The translations under genes and the position numbers were made by a program. The notes under the pieces were generated by a model, which was given only the letters and a program-made list of their open reading frames with translations, was not told the origin of the DNA and made no database searches. A DNA stretch of 64,000 bases from Stomoxys calcitrans (Eukaryota; Arthropoda; Insecta; Diptera; Muscidae). The stretch is taken from the NCBI RefSeq assembly GCF_963082655.1, contig NC_081555.1:21986643-22050642 (forward strand), written 5' to 3'. Below, piece by piece: positions 33,638 through 45,800 of this stretch (position 1 is the stretch's first letter; each line of letters opens with the position of its first letter).

Positions 33638-35427
33638 GTTATAAATAAAATTCAATTTGTGTTTGTTTGTTTGCGGGTTTGTTTGTTCCGTATACTTAAA
33701 AACGGCTGAACCGATTACCTTGAAATTTTCACATATTGTGTAGGTTGGTCTGGAAGGAAACATAGGCTATATAATGTTTTGATATCGGGAGGGGGGCGGA
33801 CCCTCCCCCTTACCAAAAAACTACCCAAAAAAAAGTGGACCGGTCGGGACAATATGGGATTCAAATGAAAGGTATTCAAGAGTAGAGTACGAATTTCATA
33901 ATAAAAGTTGGGTCCAAGTAGCTGGTGGTCGCCGCAGCCCCAAAACCCCTTAAAATAGGTTTATTTGCCGATCATGGCAATATGGGACTCAAATGAAAGG
34001 TATTCGGGAGTAGATTATGAATATGGTCAGGAAGTAAGAATAGGCTTTATAATTTATTGAGAACGGAAGGGAGCGGACCCTCCACCGTTACCCCAAAAAC
34101 ACCACCCACCACCAAAAAAGTGGACCGATAAGGACAATATGGGTATCAAATGAATAGTATGTGGGAGTAGATAACGAATTTGGAATAAAAATTCATGTCG
34201 AAGTATAGGTGGACACCCCACCTCCACAAAAACGCCCAAAATGGGCACATTAGCCAATCACGGATATATGGAACTCGGTTTGTTTGTTCTGTAAGGACTG
34301 AAAAACGGCGGAACCGATTTTCTCGAAATGTTCGCATACTGTGAAGGTTGGTCTGGAAAGAAACATAGTCTATATAATTTTTCGATATCGGAAGGGGGAC
34401 GGACCCTCCCCCTTATGCCAAAAACACAACACAAATTCAAAAGTGGAGCGATCGGGACAATATAGGTATCAAATGAAAAGTATTTGAGAGTAGAAGACGA
34501 ATATGGTATTAAAAATTGGTATTTGGAATATGGTATTAAACCCTACCAAACAGACATATTGAACGTTCATTTCAGTATGGGGCTAAAGTGAAAGGTATTC
34601 GGGAATAGATTTCGAATATGACATACAAAATCGGATAGATGTATAGGGGGTCATGCCATCTCTCAAAAACGCCATTAGACCCATTATGACTATATGATAC
34701 ATAGCTGTTTCGATTTTCTTAAAATTTTCGGATATTGTGTACGTTTTTCTGAAAGGAAACATAGGCTATGTAATTTTTAGATATCGGGTGGAGGAGGACC
34801 CTCCCCCTTACCCCAAAAACGCCACCTATATTCGAAAGTTGTCCGATGGGTACAATAACGGTATCAAATGAAAAAAATTTGGGTCCAAGTACCCCAACCC
34901 TAAAACTCCTCTAAACAGATGTATTCGAAGTTCATGTCAATATGGGACTCAAATGAAAAGTATTAGGCAGTACCCCCACCCCCAAATGGGCATATTAGCC
35001 GACCATCGCTATATGGGACGCAAATGAAAGGTATTTGGGAGTAGATTACGAAAATGACATTAAAATTTGCGATGAAGTCAAGGTGGCGCTTTTTCTCCTA
35101 ATGAGTGCTTTCCGATTCAAGTTTAAACTCAGTTATAAGTGACCTTTTTTTATAGCCGAATCCGAACAGCGTCCCGCAGAGCGGTACCTTTCTGGGGAAA
35201 ATTTTTTAAATGACCATCAATGGCATTGTACCTCGCAAATGTCGCGAACATTAAGAGGGGATAACCACCGCTTTATCCGATGCTCTCGCCAGGATTCGAA
35301 CGCGTTCAGCGTTATAGGCCACAATGGCACGAATTCGATATCCGCATTCAGTGCCGATGTGCCCCCACCCTAAGAAGGTATTAGAGCGTTAAAGAAGGCG
35401 CAGCGAAGCGGGCCGAGTTCAGCTAGT
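33638..35427 (+). mobile_element. Type H repeat element, long copy H3
   Basis: Three cores of the form CTGAACCGATT--CTTGAAATTT, TGTGTAGGTTGGTCTGGAAG, GAAACATAGGCTATATAAT occur near 33700, 34310 and 34705. Each is followed by GATATCGG-AGGGGG-CGGACC, CTCCCCCTTA and one or more lines with CAATATGGGACTCAAATGAA, AGGTATTCGGGAGTAGA. The end reads GCGCAGCGAAGCGGGCCGAG, TTCAGCTAG then T. No protein is encoded. The open frames here are repeat translations. Confidence 0.75.
35095..35332 (-). mobile_element. SINE inside type H copy H3
   Basis: The minus strand carries most of the SINE from GCCTATAACGCTGAACGCG, TTCGAATCCTGGCGAGA through GTACAATGCCATTGATGG, ACGCTGTTCGGATTCGGC and TGAGTTTAAACTTGAATCGG. The A-box head is damaged. 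It is followed on the plus strand by CACGAATTCGATATCCGC, the same flank as the SINE remnant in H2. Confidence 0.78.
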
Positions 35428-35444
35428 TATTTATAAAAATAAAT

Positions 35445-35785
35445 GTTTACCAAAATTTTTTATAAATATACAATTTTTACAAAATTTTCTATAAAAAAAT
35501 GTTGAAAAAATTTTTCTATTAACAAATTTTACAAAAATTTTCTATAAAATGTTTTTCTTTGTATTGCACATAGGTGGTTTTTTATTTACTTTTTTTTGTT
35601 AAATGTTCAATTTTTATAAATATAAAATTTTTACAAAATTTTCTATAAAAAAATGTTGAAAAAATTTTGAAAAAATTTCTATAAAAAAGTTTTTCTATTA
35701 CCAAATTTTACAAAAATTTTCTATAAAATGTTTTTTGCTAAAATTTTTTCTTTGTATTGCACATAAGTGGTTTTTAATTTTTTTT
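35445..35785. repeat. Two-copy AT-rich tandem duplication, about 185 bp
   Basis: The phrases TTTACAAAATTTTCTATAAA and TCTTTGTATTGCACATA-GTG recur, the latter at 35560 and 35745. The internal words ACAAAATTTTCTATAAAA also repeat on a smaller scale. Confidence 0.7.
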
Positions 35786-37596
35786 TTAAATATTCATTTC
35801 GTATATTGTTTTCTTTGAATTATTATTTTTTCCATAATGTTGTTGCTGTTGTATCTTAGCTGCGTTTAAGATACCGCATCTCAAAAAAAATGTTGTTGGT
35901 TTTTCATAAGAATTATCACATACCCAGCAATCCAACCTAAACTACCCTGAGAGGCTACATCCAACATTTGTTCCATGGTTTATGGGTTGGAGTTTTTGTG
36001 GTCTAGGAAATTATCTATAATTTGTTGTGAAAACGAAAATTAGTTCAAACGTGTTTTGAATTTTTAATAATAAAATACAAAACAGCTTTTGCGTTTTGCG
36101 GCTAACCGATTCCTTTGAGTTTTATGAGGCCCATGTTTGTGGGTATGATTGTTTGTTTGTATGTTGCTTTGTGGCGGTGATATAAATTATGAGTTCCATA
36201 TGTTCAAACATTTATTTTTGTGTATGAATCGTTTAATTAGAATACGAATTTTAATTTTGATTTTTTTTGTTTTGAAATTTCATACGAATAGGGTGTGTGT
36301 GTGTGTATGTGTCAAAATTGGAGGCTTTGTATATGACAGAGAACAGGATGATGCTGATTTAATTTTGTTTTTGCTAATTTAATTTTAAGTATGTCCGTTC
36401 ATATGCATTATGTCTTCGGTGTATTTTTGTTTTGTTGAAATCTAAATCGAAAGCAATTTTTCGTCAGATTATATGAATCACTGGTCATTAATTAGAAAAA
36501 CAATGAAATGTTTGTTAATGTTTAAGTGAATGAATATATCATTGTGGGAGTTTTGAGAAAAAAAGTAAAAAAAAAACAATAATCAAGCATCATTAAGCCA
36601 AAAAATATGCCAGACAAATTACTTTTGCCATTTTTAGATCAGAGTGTTTTTTTGTTAAGCACTTCGTTGGTAAGGCAGTGTAAAAGGCTTAAAAATAATT
36701 TAAAGATTTGATTTTAGAAAAAAAAAATAAAAAAAAAATGCAAAAGTAACATAAAAAAATAAAAATTTAAAACTAATATACACATTAAAATTTTAAATTT
36801 CTGTTTATATCATAAGATATTAAAATATTAATTTAAAGAGAAAAAATCTAAAAATACAAAAATTAAACTAAAAAAATGTCTTTTTTTATTAAAACTAAAA
36901 TTTTTGGGGCACAAAAATTAAGAAAAAAATTTAAAAAAAGTTTAACAAATATTTGAAAAAATTAATAAAAATTTAAAAAAAAAATAATGAAGTGAGACCT
37001 TCCAACATTGCCACTAATCTTCTCAAAAATTCAAACCCTTATATCAACTTTTTTCTTTCTAATATCCCATGTCGCCTGTAAATATTCAAAGACATGCATG
37101 TCCTTTATTTCAAAAGATAGAAAGAAGAAAATAAAATGGTATCAACAATTATCCAAAAAAAAATCCTTAATGACATTTAACATAAAAATTCAATCAAGTC
37201 TTTGATTCTTTTCATTATCTTATCTCTTGACATACATGGTAATTATTTTGTCTATGTGTATGTAAGTGAGTGAACATTTCTTTTTTTATCTTCAGGTCCT
37301 TTCAAGAAAATGGGAAAGACAACGAATTCACACAAAAAAAAAAAAAGTTGGGAACATAGCAAAGAGAAAAAAACCAACCCCTTGTCAAATTATTTTAAAA
37401 GGACATGGTTGTTTTTATCACTTGAAGGAATGAATGCTGTTAGCAGTAGAAAAAAAGGTTAATAGCTTATATGTAAGGATATCTTGGCACAAATAAATTT
37501 TAAAAGTTATTGGAAAAAGTGTCACATATAATTAAGTATAATATTGAGAAAGAATATCAAGTGTAAGATGTTTTTAAAAAGAATAAGACATGACCT
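35786..37596. other. AT-rich unique-looking DNA
   Basis: A GT run lies at 36292-36306. The frames at 36149-36382 and 37008-37205 are low-complexity and show no domain. Poly-A and poly-T tracts are frequent at 36715-36990. No gene is supported. Confidence 0.5.
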
Positions 37597-38738
37597 TTTT
37601 CAGCCAGGCTGAATTCAGATTTTCCCATAGAAAACATTATTCTTCCAGATTAAATTAAAATTTTCTAATAGAAAACCTTATTCAGCCAGGCTGAATTAAG
37701 ATTTTCCTATAGAAAACCTTATTCAGCCAGGCTGAATTAAGATTTTCCTATAGAAAACCTTATTCAGCCAGGCTGAATTAAGATTTTCCTATAGAAAACC
37801 TTATTCAGCCAGGCTGAATTAAGATTTTCCTATAGAAAACCTTATTCAGCCAGGCTGAATTAAGATTTTCCTATAGAAAACCTTATTCAGCCAGGCTGAA
37901 TTAAGATTTTCCTATAGAAAACCTTATTCAGCCAGGCTGAATTAAGATTTTCCTATAGAAAACCTTATTCAGCCAGGCTGAATTAAGATTTTCCTATAGA
38001 AAACCTTATTCAGCCAGGCTAAATTAAGATTTTCCTATAGAAAACCTTATTCAGCCAGGCTGAATTAAGATTTTCCTATAGAAAACCTTATTCAGCCAGG
38101 CTGAATTAAGATTTTCCTATAGAAAACCTTATTCAGCCAGGCTGAATTAAGATTTTCCTATAGAAAACCTTATTCAGCCAGGCTGAATTAAGATTTTCCT
38201 ATAGAAAACCTTATTCAGCCAGGCTGAATTAAGATTTTCCTATAGAAAACCTTATTCAGCCAGGCTGAATTAAGATTTTCCTATAGAAAACCTTATTCAG
38301 CCAGGCTGAATTAAGATTTTCCTATAGAAAACCTTATTCAGCCAGGCTGAATTAAGATTTTCCTATAGAAAACCTTATTCAGCCAGGCTGAATTAAGATT
38401 TTCCTATAGAAAACCTTATTCAGCCAGGCTGAATTAAGATTTTCCTATAGAAAACCTTATTCAGCCAGGCTGAATTAAGATTTTCCTATAGAAAACCTTA
38501 TTCAGCCAGGCTGAATTAAGATTTTCCTATAGAAAACCTTATTCAGCCAGGCTGAATTAAGATTTTCCTATAGAAAACCTTATTCAGCCAGGCTGAATTA
38601 AGATTTTCCTATAGAAAACCTTATTTAGCCAGGCTGAATTAAGATTTTCCTATAGAAAGCCTTATTCTGCCAGGCTGAATTAAGATTTTCCTATAGAAAC
38701 CTTTATTCAGCCAGGCTCAATTAAGATTTTCCTATGGA
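37597..38738 (+). repeat. Homogeneous 41-bp minisatellite array, about 28 units (forward)
   Basis: The unit is TTCAGCCAGGCTGAATTAAG plus ATTTTCCTATAGAAAACCTT plus A, 41 bp exactly (TTCAGCCAG at 37681 and 37722). It contains two inverted repeats: TTCAGCC-A-GGCTGAA (7-bp arms, 1-base spacer) and TTTTC-CTATA-GAAAA. Internal units are nearly identical for about 1 kb, and variants gather at both edges. That pattern is expected for unequal exchange or recent amplification. Confidence 0.97.
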
Positions 38739-39956
38739 TTTTCGTACCATAGAATATTTTAGAGTTTCCTTTTTTATTATCCCTTTCAAACATACCTTTT
38801 AACAAGTCGCCCTTCCTTAAAAAATTTCAAAAAGTATAGCTTTGCAGAATTCCGTTAGATTCTTTTGTCCCTATATGTCACCGTAAATTTAATAAGGCTA
38901 ATTTAAATCAATCTTCATTGTTTCTTACACATCCCTTTTTTTAATGGCTTACCCCTTAAGTGACATAAATATTTACGATCTTTTGGGTTAAGAAAAATTC
39001 TAAAGACTTGTTATTGAAAGTAACAAAAAAAAACAGAAGCAAAAATCTTCACCAATCTCCACATATATCCCCGCAAAGCACTCATGCATGGGTTTTTAAG
39101 TCTGTCTGTCTAGCCTGACATCAGTTTGATTGGTTTGTTTGAAGTGTTAAGGAATTTTCAATGTATCATTTCATTTCTGAAGGGTTCATTTACTCCATCG
39201 AAAAAAAATATGATGGAAGGCCTGACAGCTCTACAACAATGTGTCAAATAAGATATCCTTTGCCAAAGACCAACAACAACAAAAGAACATTTCATTCAAG
39301 TCCCTTGAATACAAATGCCAAGATCAAAGGCCAATGATAGGTAGCAGAATATACATTTTGCATGAGACTTTGATAATTTTAAGGATTTTAAGTAGAAAAT
39401 GAGATATATTCCATCAACAGCATACGAACAGCAAAATTATGTCAAGTGGTTTGGAATGAGGTGACGGTGATGGTAAGAGTTGATTATTTTGGTAGAGTTC
39501 CTAGTAATTATTTGACAAAACATATAGGATAACAAAGGGAGGGGAATTAAAAATAAACAGGAACTTGGAAAATCAATTAGCTGTAATTATTTATGCATGT
39601 CCTGATATCAAGTGTTTAATGACCCCTCCAACTTGTGCTATATGCTCGTGGATTATTTAATATTCAAAACATATAAACATAAAGTTTATTTTATCTTGTC
39701 AGATTTAAATGTTCAAGTTTATTTTTGGACCTTTTTTGTGATCAGCATCCTGCGCTTACAAGTCATTGTACCCATTCCAGTATAATGGTGACAGAGTGAC
39801 ACATACTTTGGCATAAATTTTTCGAAAAAACCACAAAAGTCTCTGGCTTTTGTGCGAAATCTACAAAATCTGGCTAATTAGTATTTATAAGCTGCGCAAT
39901 AACGTAAATTACAACTTTCAAAAAGGAAGAAGCAAAACAAACAGTGGGAGATTTTT
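38739..39956. other. Spacer between the two 41-bp arrays
   Basis: This is 1.2 kb of unique-looking, moderately AT-rich DNA with no recognised gene or mobile element. If the flanking arrays pair, this would form the loop. Confidence 0.6.
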
Positions 39957-41757
39957 GGCTGAATGAGGTTTCCTGTAGGAAAACATGACTTCAGCCTGGC
40001 TGAATAGAGTTTTCTTTGGGAAAACTTCAATTCAGCCTGGCTGAATAGAGTTTTCTATGGGAAAACTTTAATTCAGCCTGGCTGAATAGAGTTTTCTATG
40101 GGAAAAATTTAATTCAGTCTGGCTAAATAGAGTTTTCTATGGGAAAACTTTAATTCAGCCTGGCTGAATAGAGTTTTCTATGGGAAAACTTTAATTCAGC
40201 CTGGCTGAATAGAGTTTTCTATAGGAAAACTTTAATTCAGCCTGGCTGAATAGAGTTTTCTATGGGAAAACTTTAATTCAGCCTGGCTGAATAGAGTTTT
40301 CTATGGGAAAACTTTAATTCAGCCTGGCTGAATAGAGTTTTCTATGGAAAAACTTTAATTCAGCCTGGCTGAATGGAATTTTCTTTGGGAAAACTTCAAT
40401 TCAGCCTGGCTGAATAGAGTTTTCTATGGGAAAACTTCAATTCAGCCTGGCTGAATAGAGTTTTCTATGGGAAAACTTCAATTCAGCCTGGCTGAATAGA
40501 GTTTTCTATGGGAAAACTTCAATTCAGCCTGGCTGAATAGAGTTTTCTATGGGAAAACTTCAATTCAGCCTGGCTGAATAGAGTTTTCTATGGGAAAACT
40601 TCAATTCAGCCTGGCTGAATAGAGTTTTCTATGGGAAAACTTCAATTCAGCCTGGCTGAATAGAGTTTTCTATGGGAAAACTTCAATTCAGCCTGGCTGA
40701 ATAGAGTTTTCTATGGGAAAACTTCAATTCAGCCTGGCTGAATAGAGTTTTCTATGGGAAAACTTCAATTCAGCCTGGCTGAATAGAGTTTTCTATGGGA
40801 AAACTTCAATTCAGCCTGGCTGAATAGAGTTTTCTATGGGAAAACTTCAATTCAGCCTGGCTGAATAAAGTTTTCTATGGGAAAACTTCAATTCAGCCTG
40901 GCTGAATAGAGTTTTCTATGGGAAAACTTCAATTCAGCCTGGCTGAATAGAGTTTTCTATGGGAAAACTTCAATTCAGCCTGGCTGAATAGAGTTTTCTA
41001 TGGGAAAACTTCAATTCAGCCTGGCTGAATAGAGTTTTCTATGGGAAAACTTCAATTCAGCCTGGCTGAATAGAGTTTTCTATGGGAAAACTTCAATTCA
41101 GCCTGGCTGAATAGAGTTTTCTATGGGAAAACTTCAATTCAGCCTGGCTGAATAGAGTTTTCTATGGGAAAACTTCAATTCAGCCTGGCTGAATAGAGTT
41201 TTCTATGGGAAAACTTCAATTCAGCCTGGCTGAATAGAGTTTTCTATGGGAAAACTTCAATTCAGCCTGGCTGAATAGAGTTTTCTATGGGAAAACTTCA
41301 ATTCAGCCTGGCTGAATAGAGTTTTCTATGGGAAAACTTCAATTCAGCCTGGCTGAATAGAGTTTTCTATGGGAAAACTTCAATTCAGTCTGGCTGAATA
41401 GAGTTTTCTATGGGAAAACTTCAATTCAGCCTGGCTGAATAGAGTTTTCTATGGGAAAACTTCAATTCAGCCTGGCTGAATAGAGGGAAAACTTCAATTC
41501 AGCCTGGGGAAAACTTCAATTCAGCCTGGCTGAATAGAGTTTTCTATGGGAAAACTTCAATTCAGCCTGGCTGAATAGAGTTTTCTATGGGAAAACTTCA
41601 ATTCAGCCTGGCTGAATAGAGTTTTCTTTGGGAAAGCTTCAATTCGGCCAAGCTGAATAGAGTTTTCTATGGGAAAACTTCAATTCAGCCTGGCTGAACA
41701 GAGTTTTCTAAGGGAAAACTTCAATTCTTCAACTCCAGGCTGAATAAGGTTTTCTGT
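39957..41757 (-). repeat. Homogeneous 41-bp minisatellite array, about 44 units (inverted)
   Basis: The plus-strand unit is TTCAGCCTGGCTGAATAGAG plus TTTTCTATGGGAAAACTTCA plus A, 41 bp. Its reverse complement aligns with the unit at 37597-38738 with 35 of 41 bases equal, and all six differences are transitions. Inverted repeats are TTCAGCC-T-GGCTGAA and AGTTTTC-TATGG-GAAAACT. Units at about 40060-40370 carry AACTTTAATTC and those after 40390 carry AACTTCAATTC, two homogenised sub-blocks. A small deletion or shuffle lies at 41485-41520. Confidence 0.97.
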
Positions 41758-42839
41758 ATATTAAATAGACCCGCCTATTTTTCAATTTATTAAAAAAAAA
41801 CTCTTATGTTATCTGAAACGAATTGAATGTGCGTGCCTCTTAGAAAATTTATGAAATCTACATAAATTTTCTCTTCCGTTTGTTGTAGAAAATTGCCCCA
41901 ATACTCTCTGCCACATAATTTTCTTCAACTTATTATTATTGTTATTATCAAATAATTACCCTTCAATAGTTAATAAAGATTTCTATTTCGAATTTGTTTC
42001 TTCAATATTAGTAATGAAAAATTTCTCTTTTTGTCTATTTCCTTTATTCTTTATTACAGAATCCAGTTTCAGTTTTCTCACGCAACTCTGTGAAGTCTTT
42101 TAATCGCCATAATAATCATCATCGGCATCGCTCTGAATCATTGACATGAAACGCCCCATTATAATGACAAAAGAAACCGATAGAAGATATTTGATTTTGA
42201 AAAATGTATTCATATTAAAAGTGGATTAAAAGAATTAATTTTAATTAAGAAATGGATAAAAATAAACGCGAACACACACAAAGAAAAATAAAACCAAGAC
42301 AGACGTACAACACGAATATGTTATTCGATCATAACAAAATATTTGGAGAAAAGCAGTAAGAAAAATAAAAACAAAGTCAAGAAGAAACCAAAACGAATTG
42401 AAATCTAAGCAAGTACTAATCATTGATTATTTATTTAATAAACTAAAAAGAAAATTAAAACATAAAAAACAAAAATTTATGACAGGAAATATTGAACGAG
42501 AATAACGAATTTTACAAAAATAAAACCGAAATAAAAACTGAAATATTTTCGAAATATTCTTTTAATTAAAATCATCTGAAAAATCCAAGAAAACATAATA
42601 CCTAACAAATTTGTATCATACGGAAACAAATCTTCCAAATCTGTATTATAATGAAATAATTTCTTTTTGTTACTAATAGAGTGTTTAACATTAATTTATT
42701 AAAAATTAAAAATATATATGTGTATTTTGTTTTATTTTACAATTGAAATCTTCAGTTTAAAAACCTGATAAGTGAATCTCAGGATATGTAAAGGCAGGAA
42801 TATTTTACACCATTTAAATCTTTTCGAGAATTTTAATTT
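41758..42839. other. AT-rich DNA without recognisable gene
   Basis: No domain, RNA or repeat is recognised. The minus frame at 42241-42423 is Phe-rich and unsupported. Confidence 0.5.
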
Positions 42840-45800
42840 TTAAAAAATATTTCCCTTGCACACAAGAATATAATTAATATTTTACGAAACATTGTGGTTC
42901 AATTGATTTTGCAAAAATATTTTTAAAAAGGAACATTTGAAAAAAAGACACATTTTTCCATTTTTTTAAAACTTTGCACACATGAAGAAGTTATACTGAA
43001 TCTAAACAAAGGATTTCTTTAAAATAATTTGGTATAAACATATTTCTGGTATCAATTCATTTGTCCTTATTATTTCTCAAATTCTAACATTTCAGCTGCA
43101 CACACAAACGTTTACACTCCATCTAAAATAAAAATCTACTATCGTTATAAGAACAATTCGCTAGAAAAATTGAAAACAAAAATTAGTTCAATAACTTTTT
43201 AAATTTTTGAAAAAGTCAATCCAGACTGCCCTAAAATCGTTTGGCGTTGACATATTTTTCAGATCAATTCGCTTAAGGGAAATAAAGGTCATATTCAAAA
43301 ATTTCCACTGCACACTAAAATCATGACAACTCATTTTGAAACTTTAAGGTTTCACCTAAAATATTTAGTTCCCAGCATCACCAGAACAATTCGTTAGAAA
43401 AGTTAAAAAACAAACTCAGTTCTAAAAATTTTCTAGATTTTTATTCAATTTAATGGAAAATGTTTGCACACACTAATCATTTTTACTATATCTAAATAAA
43501 CGTTTTCTCTAAAATACTTTGGTGTTAATATATTTTCTTAATAAATTCGTTTAGGAAAATATTGCGAATTGTCAAAAATTTCAACTGCTCACAAAGGCAG
43601 GTTCAAAATATTCTATAACGTTAAGATTTCACCTACCATATACATTTACCATCTTCAACAGAACAATTAGTTAGAGATGTTAAAACAAAAACTAGTGCTA
43701 TGATTTGGCAAAAAAATTTTAAATTTTCATTATATTCAGAAGAAATTTTTTGCACACATAAGCAAGACTTACTAAATTAGAACAAAGGATTCCCCGGAAA
43801 TAATTTAGTGTACATAAATTTTGCTTAGCAATTCGTTTAAAGAAAATTCTGCTCATATTCATAAATTTACGGTGCACACCAAACCATGGGGAAAATTTTA
43901 TGAAACGTTGTGATTTTACCTAATCCATATGCCATTTAGTATTACCAGATCAATTCTTCTGATAAACTTATGTAACAAATTTGAGTGCAAAAATTTCAAA
44001 CAAAAATATAATAATAAATATTGTATCCAAGTTACATAAATGTATGCACATACACAATATTTAAACTAAATCGAAAGCTAGGGATGGCCTGAAGTAATCT
44101 TGTGCTAGTATATTGCCAACATCAATTCCTTTGTAGGAAATATTCTTCATATACGAAAATTCACACTATTCTCAAAAACATGGGAAATATTTTATAAAAC
44201 CCTGAAGATTTTACATAAATTATGTACTCGTATAAGTCATAGAATATTACCAGATCGATTCGTTTGGAAGAGTAGACATTTATTTGTTAAAAGATAAAAG
44301 TCAAAATTATTTAAAGTATTAAATAAATCTTCATAAAAAAGTATGTTTCAAGTCGAAACAAACTCTCAACTGTACAAGAAACAAAATTTTTTCTTTATTT
44401 TTTTGTTATTTTACTGCAACCCTTATTTTTTGTCAAAAATTCTTTGCACACAATACCAAGTCAAATAAAACTCGGAAGAGGGCATTATTACAAATCGACA
44501 TTGGTGGCAATTTATTCCCATCAATTCATTTAAGAATATGGGACAATATTTGTTTGCGAATAATATGCGAGTTTTCATAAATTTTTTGTAAATTTGCGAG
44601 AATCCACATTTTTTGGCAAAAAGCCCAACGCACACAGAACCAACTCAAATACAATTCGGAAGAGGGTATTATGACAAAATCAATAGAGGTACTGATTGCA
44701 GAATATAGGACAATATTTTGTTTGCAAACAAGACACTTTTTCCTAAATTTTTTGTAATTTTTCAACAAACCTCAAATATTTTACCAAAAAATCTATGCAC
44801 GCAGAACCAAGTCAAACAAAATTCAGAAGAAGACGTTATCACAAAATCAAAAGTGCTAACCTATTGGTCATATCAATTTGTTTGTGAATATAGGACAGTA
44901 TTTTGTTTCCAAATAACAAGAATTCTTTGGTAATTGTGCAACAAACAACATTTTTAACTATAATCCTATGCAGTAAAAATTCTGAAGAAGACATTACGAC
45001 GATCTCAGCAATACTGTCCGATTTTATATATCAATTCATTCAATAATATTGGACAATATTTTGTTTTCAATGAAGAAGAATTTTCTTAAATGTTTCTGTA
45101 AATTTTCAACAAACCACATTTCTTGTCAAAAATTATTTGCACACACAACATATTCAACAATAATTCTGAAGATGTTATTATATCAAAATCGACTTTCTGT
45201 CCGTTTGTTCATATCAATTCATTTAAGAATATGGGACAAAATTTTGTTTGAAAATATCAAAAATTTTCTTAATTTTTTTTTGTATCTTCACAACAAACAA
45301 CATTTTTGATAAAAATTCCTTCGCACACAGAATCAAGTCAATGAAAAATTCGGAAGATGACATTACGATAAAATCCACAATGGTGGCTGGTTGTCAAGTT
45401 TAATTTATTTAAGAATATATAACAAGAATATTCTTAAAATTTTTATAAAATTATTACAAGCCACATTTTTTGTAAAAAAAACCTTTGCACACAGAACCAA
45501 CTCAAATTAAATTCAAAAGGGGACATTATGACAAAATGATGATGATGACCGATTGTTCATATCATATATTTTGTTTGCAAACAACAAAAGTTTTCTTAAT
45601 TTATTTTGTGAAAACAAACCACATTTTTTAAAACAGAATCCTATGCACACGAACCAAGTCAAATAAAATTCAGAATAGCACATTATGAGGAAATCAATAG
45701 TACTAACCAAATGTTCTTATCAATTAATTTAAGAATATAGAATTGTTTTTTCCTTACTGACTAGAAATTTTGTAATTTTTTTAACTTTACAACAAACCAC

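Noticed and set aside
37597..41757. Superficial resemblance to a CRISPR array (many regular short repeats)
   Set aside because: There are no unique spacers: the whole 41-bp unit repeats. The sequence context is eukaryotic and no cas genes are present.
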